From NCBI GenBank assembly GCA_023416175.1, contig JAEZIE010000288.1:1-26118 (forward strand): 26,118 nucleotides of DNA, read 5' to 3'. Positions 23,759 through 26,118 of this stretch are shown piece after piece. Under the pieces are notes generated by a model. That model searched no databases, was not told the origin of the DNA, and saw only the letters and a program-made list of their open reading frames with translations. How positions within the stretch are numbered: the stretch's first letter is position 1; every line of letters starts with the position of its first letter. A program made the position numbers and the translations under genes. The stretch is from Bacillota bacterium (GTDB taxonomy: Bacteria; Bacillota; Clostridia; Christensenellales; CAG-138).

Positions 23759-24643
23759 ATGTTTAAAAACAAGGATGGGAAAGTATCCGGGGGTAAGGTC
23801 GTAGTAACCGCAATCGTTGTGATCATTGTGCTGTCCGTGGTGCTGGGCAGCGTCGTCGTCGTGCCTGCCGGGCATACGGGCGTTGTTATGACGCTGGGCC
23901 GGGTCAGCGATATCGTCCTGCAGGAGGGCATGCATTTTAAAATCCCCTTCGCGCAGCAGGTCATATTCATCAACAACCGTATCGTGAAGCTGGAGGTCAC
24001 CACCCAGGCGTTCTCCAAGGACCTGCAGACGGTCTCCGCCGTGCTTGCGGTCAACTACCGTATCGACAAGGGCATGAGCCAATCTATCTACCGAAACGTC
24101 GGCAATGCCTATGAAAGCGTGATTGTTGTGCCCGCGGTGCACGAGGTGCTCAAGGCCGTTGTGGCGGAATACACCGCAAGCACGCTTGTTGCGGACCGCA
24201 GCACGGTTTCGGTGGAGCTTGATAACAACATGAAGCAGAAGCTCGCCAATTCCGGCATCGTGGTGGAGGATTTCAACATCATCGATTGGGACTTCTCGGA
24301 TGAATACATCGCCGCCATCGAGCAGAAGCAGGTGGCCGAGCAGAACCTCATCAAGACCCGCACCGAGCAGGAGCAGGCGGTCGTCATCGCGGAAGCCACC
24401 GCAAAGCAGAAGGTCATTGCAGCACAGGCAGCCGCAGAAGCTGCCGTGATCGAGGCGGAAGCCAAGGCAAAGCAGATCGCCGTTGAGGCGGAAGCACAGG
24501 CTGAGGCCAACCGCAAGCTCGCCGAATCGCTTAACCAGAGCCTAATCGATTATGAAACAATCAACAAGTGGGACGGCAAGCTGCCCACCGTGCAGACGGG
24601 CAACGGCGGCGCGCTGATAGGCGTTGATTTGCCGACGGAGTGA
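23759..24643 (+). CDS. SPFH/band-7 (prohibitin-like) membrane protein
   Basis: 294 residues with one N-terminal membrane segment (about 13-36, GKVVVTAIVVIIVLSVVLGS). A band-7/SPFH domain spans about 37-200, with VVVPAGHTGVVMTLGRVSDIVLQEGMHFKIPF as its typical opening and NSGIVVEDFNIIDWDFSDEY near its end. A long Ala-, Glu- and Lys-rich helix follows (about 200-270, KQVAEQNLIKTRTEQEQAVV), which promotes oligomerisation. Such proteins form large membrane rings that organise membrane domains or regulate FtsH-type proteases; no protease gene is next to it. GGAGGAG sits before the ATG. The gene is alone on the plus strand, upstream of the third repeat copy. Confidence 0.92.
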   Translation: MFKNKDGKVSGGKVVVTAIVVIIVLSVVLGSVVVVPAGHTGVVMTLGRVSDIVLQEGMHFKIPFAQQVIFINNRIVKLEVTTQAFSKDLQTVSAVLAVNYRIDKGMSQSIYRNVGNAYESVIVVPAVHEVLKAVVAEYTASTLVADRSTVSVELDNNMKQKLANSGIVVEDFNIIDWDFSDEYIAAIEQKQVAEQNLIKTRTEQEQAVVIAEATAKQKVIAAQAAAEAAVIEAEAKAKQIAVEAEAQAEANRKLAESLNQSLIDYETINKWDGKLPTVQTGNGGALIGVDLPTE

Positions 24644-24732
24644 CAAAAGATTAAAGATCAGGGGCTTTGCCAGACAGTTTAGTCGTATAGTCCTTGAACA
24701 TGTCAAAAAGGCATGCACGTATGCTTTGTATT

Positions 24733-24944
24733 AAAGTATCGCCACCTATGGCGGCGACGATAGATTATTTTATTTAATAGCGGGCGGGCTCCGCCCCCGC
24801 CCCCCCTAAGTACTGGCGGCATTAGGAAGGGGGTTGGGGGCACGCAGTTTCCCCAAAGAAAAAAAATCTATCGCGACGGCCCGCTGGCCTAGTGTCAGAG
24901 GCGTCTCCCGCCGAGGACGCGGTGCTGAAAGCGCCGATACCTTA
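24733..24944 (-). repeat. Modular intergenic repeat, copy 3 (inverted)
   Basis: Reverse orientation of copies 1 and 2. The ends are AAGTATCGCC (from about 24735) and CGCCGATACCTT (to about 24943), again a terminal inverted repeat. Reading the minus strand, the shared blocks are GGGGAAACTGCGTGC (24840-24854), a G-run then GGAGCCCGCCCGCTAT, an AAATAAAAT stretch, TCTATCGTCG, and the tail hairpin TCGCCGCC-ATA-GGTGGCGA (24739-24757). An inner inverted repeat, CGATAGATT against AATCTATCG, brackets the core. This copy has a longer head segment of about 70 bases not present in copy 1. Confidence 0.7.
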
Positions 24945-24974
24945 AGACCCTTAAGCAGGATTATTGATACTCTT

Positions 24975-25002
24975 AGGCCGCACACCTGTGCGGCCTTTTT
25001 CT
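24975..25002 (+). terminator. Terminator upstream of galactokinase gene
   Basis: AGGCCGCAC (24975-24983) pairs perfectly with GTGCGGCCT (24988-24996) around a four-base loop, followed by TTTTCT. It probably closes the SPFH transcript, with the repeat copy sitting between gene and terminator. Confidence 0.9.
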
Positions 25003-25077
25003 GCGCTTTTGGGCTGCATGTCCCCCTATGCGCATATGTAAAATTCATGTACAATACAAGCATTAGGGGGTGTACAA

Positions 25078-26118
25078 ATGCTTGCAGCCAGACTAGCGGA
25101 ACAGATCATAAAGGGCGCGTTTGATTCGGAGCTTTCCCGTGTCTACGGCGATATCCCTGCCGCGCGCTCACGCTGCGCAAATGTCGTGGCGGGATATTTA
25201 GAACGGTTCGGGGGACACGACGTCTCCCTTTTTTCAGCACCCGGCCGCACGGAGGTGGGGGGCAACCATACGGACCACAACCACGGTGCGGTGCTCGCCG
25301 CAGCGGTGGAGCTTGATATGCTCTGTGCGGCATCGCCAACGGAGGACGGCACGGTAGAGCTATATTCGGAAGGGTTCGGCGGCATTCAAATCAACATTTC
25401 CGACCTTGCCATGAGGCAGGAGGAAAAGGAAACCTCCGCGGCATTGATCCGGGGCGTTGCCAATGGCATGCAGCAGCGCGGCTACCGCGTGGGCGGGTTC
25501 CGCGCGTATATGGTATCCGATGTTCTACGCGGGTCCGGGCTTTCCTCCAGCGCGGCATTTGAGGTGCTGCTCTGCTGCATCCAAAGCCACTTGTATAATG
25601 AAGGGCGGTTGGAGCCGGTTGAAGCGGCCATCATCAGCCGCTATGCGGAAAACGAGTATTTCAAAAAGCCTTGCGGCCTGATGGACCAAATGGCCTGCGC
25701 GGTGGGTGGCTTTGTAAGGATGGACTTTTTAGATCCGCTTTCGCCGGTGGTGGAGCCCATTCCCGTCGCGACGCAGGGGTACGCGCTGTGCATTACGGAT
25801 ACGCATGGCAACCATGAGGGACTTACGGGTGAATACGGTGCCGTAACGGTGGAAATGCGGGCCGTGGCGCGTGAATTGGGCGGGGAAGTGCTGCGGGATG
25901 TGACGGAGGAGGCGCTCTATGAAAGCGCCGCACACATCCGTGAGGCGTGCGGAGACCGCGCGTTTTTGCGCGCCGCGCATTTCTTCCGGGACCACGCGCG
26001 GGTAGAACAGCAGGCGAACGCATTGAAGGACGGGGATGTGGAACGCTTTATGTCCCTGGTACGGGAAAGCGGGCGATCATCCTTCATGTATCTGCAAAAC
26101 GTCTACCTTGCTGCAAAC
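25078..26118 (+). CDS. galK: Galactokinase-like GHMP kinase, 3' end cut by window
   Basis: 347 codons are visible and the frame stays open to the last base. Start at ATG 25078 (MLAARLAEQIIKGAFDSEL) with AGGGGGTG upstream. GHMP-kinase motifs are APGRTEVGGNHTDHNHG (substrate-binding motif 1, near residue 63) and LRGSGLSSSAAFEVLL (ATP-binding motif 2, near 155). The segment KKPCGLMDQMACAVGG near 200 matches the galactokinase CGxMDQ region that contains the catalytic Asp. Galactokinase phosphorylates D-galactose at C1 for the Leloir pathway. Motif 1 differs from the textbook GRVNLIGEHTDYN. The missing C-terminus should contain motif 3. Other galactose genes, if present, lie beyond the edge. Confidence 0.88.
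   Translation, partial: MLAARLAEQIIKGAFDSELSRVYGDIPAARSRCANVVAGYLERFGGHDVSLFSAPGRTEVGGNHTDHNHGAVLAAAVELDMLCAASPTEDGTVELYSEGFGGIQINISDLAMRQEEKETSAALIRGVANGMQQRGYRVGGFRAYMVSDVLRGSGLSSSAAFEVLLCCIQSHLYNEGRLEPVEAAIISRYAENEYFKKPCGLMDQMACAVGGFVRMDFLDPLSPVVEPIPVATQGYALCITDTHGNHEGLTGEYGAVTVEMRAVARELGGEVLRDVTEEALYESAAHIREACGDRAFLRAAHFFRDHARVEQQANALKDGDVERFMSLVRESGRSSFMYLQNVYLAAN

Larger units (their letters stand above)
24644..25077 (+). other. Spacer between SPFH gene and galactokinase
   Basis: 434 bp. It holds the inverted repeat copy 3 (24733-24944) and, 30 bases beyond, the terminator at 24975. A TACAAT (25050-25055) before the galactokinase gene is a possible -10, but no -35 is convincing. A 96-codon frame that runs through the terminator is not credible. 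Confidence 0.6.

Noticed and set aside
24878..24950. A tRNA-like or small-RNA-like stretch (GGCCTAGTGTCAGAGGC and following stem).
   Set aside because: It lacks a T-arm GTTCGA and a closing acceptor stem; it falls inside the head of repeat copy 3, which explains it better.

Overview
The window looks like a chromosomal segment of an endospore-forming member of the Clostridia (Bacillota) with a fairly high GC content. The evidence is a SipL-like SPOCS/LysM protein, a SpoVB-family flippase followed by mazG and hup in the order usual for Clostridia, a type III glutamine synthetase, lipoproteins with clear lipoboxes and strong AGGAGG ribosome-binding sites. A gut-type lineage such as Christensenellales is possible, but that is a guess. 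No rRNA, tRNA, CRISPR array, insertion sequence or prophage gene is visible.

Layout. Positions 1-4064 hold a plus-strand MacAB-type export operon: adaptor (cut by the window edge), FtsX/MacB permease, small lipoprotein and ATPase. Positions 4379-12392 hold an L-fucose-type sugar locus. On the minus strand are a LacI-family regulator and a FucU mutarotase. Divergently, on the plus strand, are a sugar ABC importer (ATPase, permease, binding lipoprotein) and L-fucose isomerase FucI. Three copies of one LacI-type operator motif, two of them just downstream of good sigma-A promoters, tie the locus together. Positions 12699-14376 hold a tandem Myb/SANT-like DNA-binding protein with an AT-hook and a coiled coil, then a lipoprotein with an FMN-attachment (flavinylation) motif. 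A convergent EamA/DMT transporter follows. Positions 15517-17800 hold glnN (GSIII) with a terminator-like hairpin at the start of its leader. Positions 18279-19781 hold the SipL-like gene, and a minus-strand block spoVB-mazG-hup spans 23475 to 19818. Positions 23759-24643 hold an SPFH/prohibitin-like membrane protein, and a galactokinase runs off the right edge from 25078.

The least explained part is noncoding. A modular repeat of roughly 210-220 bp occurs three times, each time in the spacer behind a plus-strand gene (about 4141-4360, 17957-18181, and 24733-24944 inverted). Its ends carry AGGTATC/GATACCT-like inverted repeats and it has a conserved tail hairpin. It looks like a MITE-like or RNA-forming repeat family. 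Other structures worth attention are a perfect 30-bp palindrome over a candidate -10 box upstream of the SPFH gene, a perfect 14-bp-arm hairpin between spoVB and mazG, and a highly structured spacer between glnN and sipL.

Working together: the fucose locus imports a sugar, interconverts its anomers (FucU) and isomerises it (FucI), but the kinase and aldolase are not in the window. The sporulation genes are dispersed rather than forming one operon.
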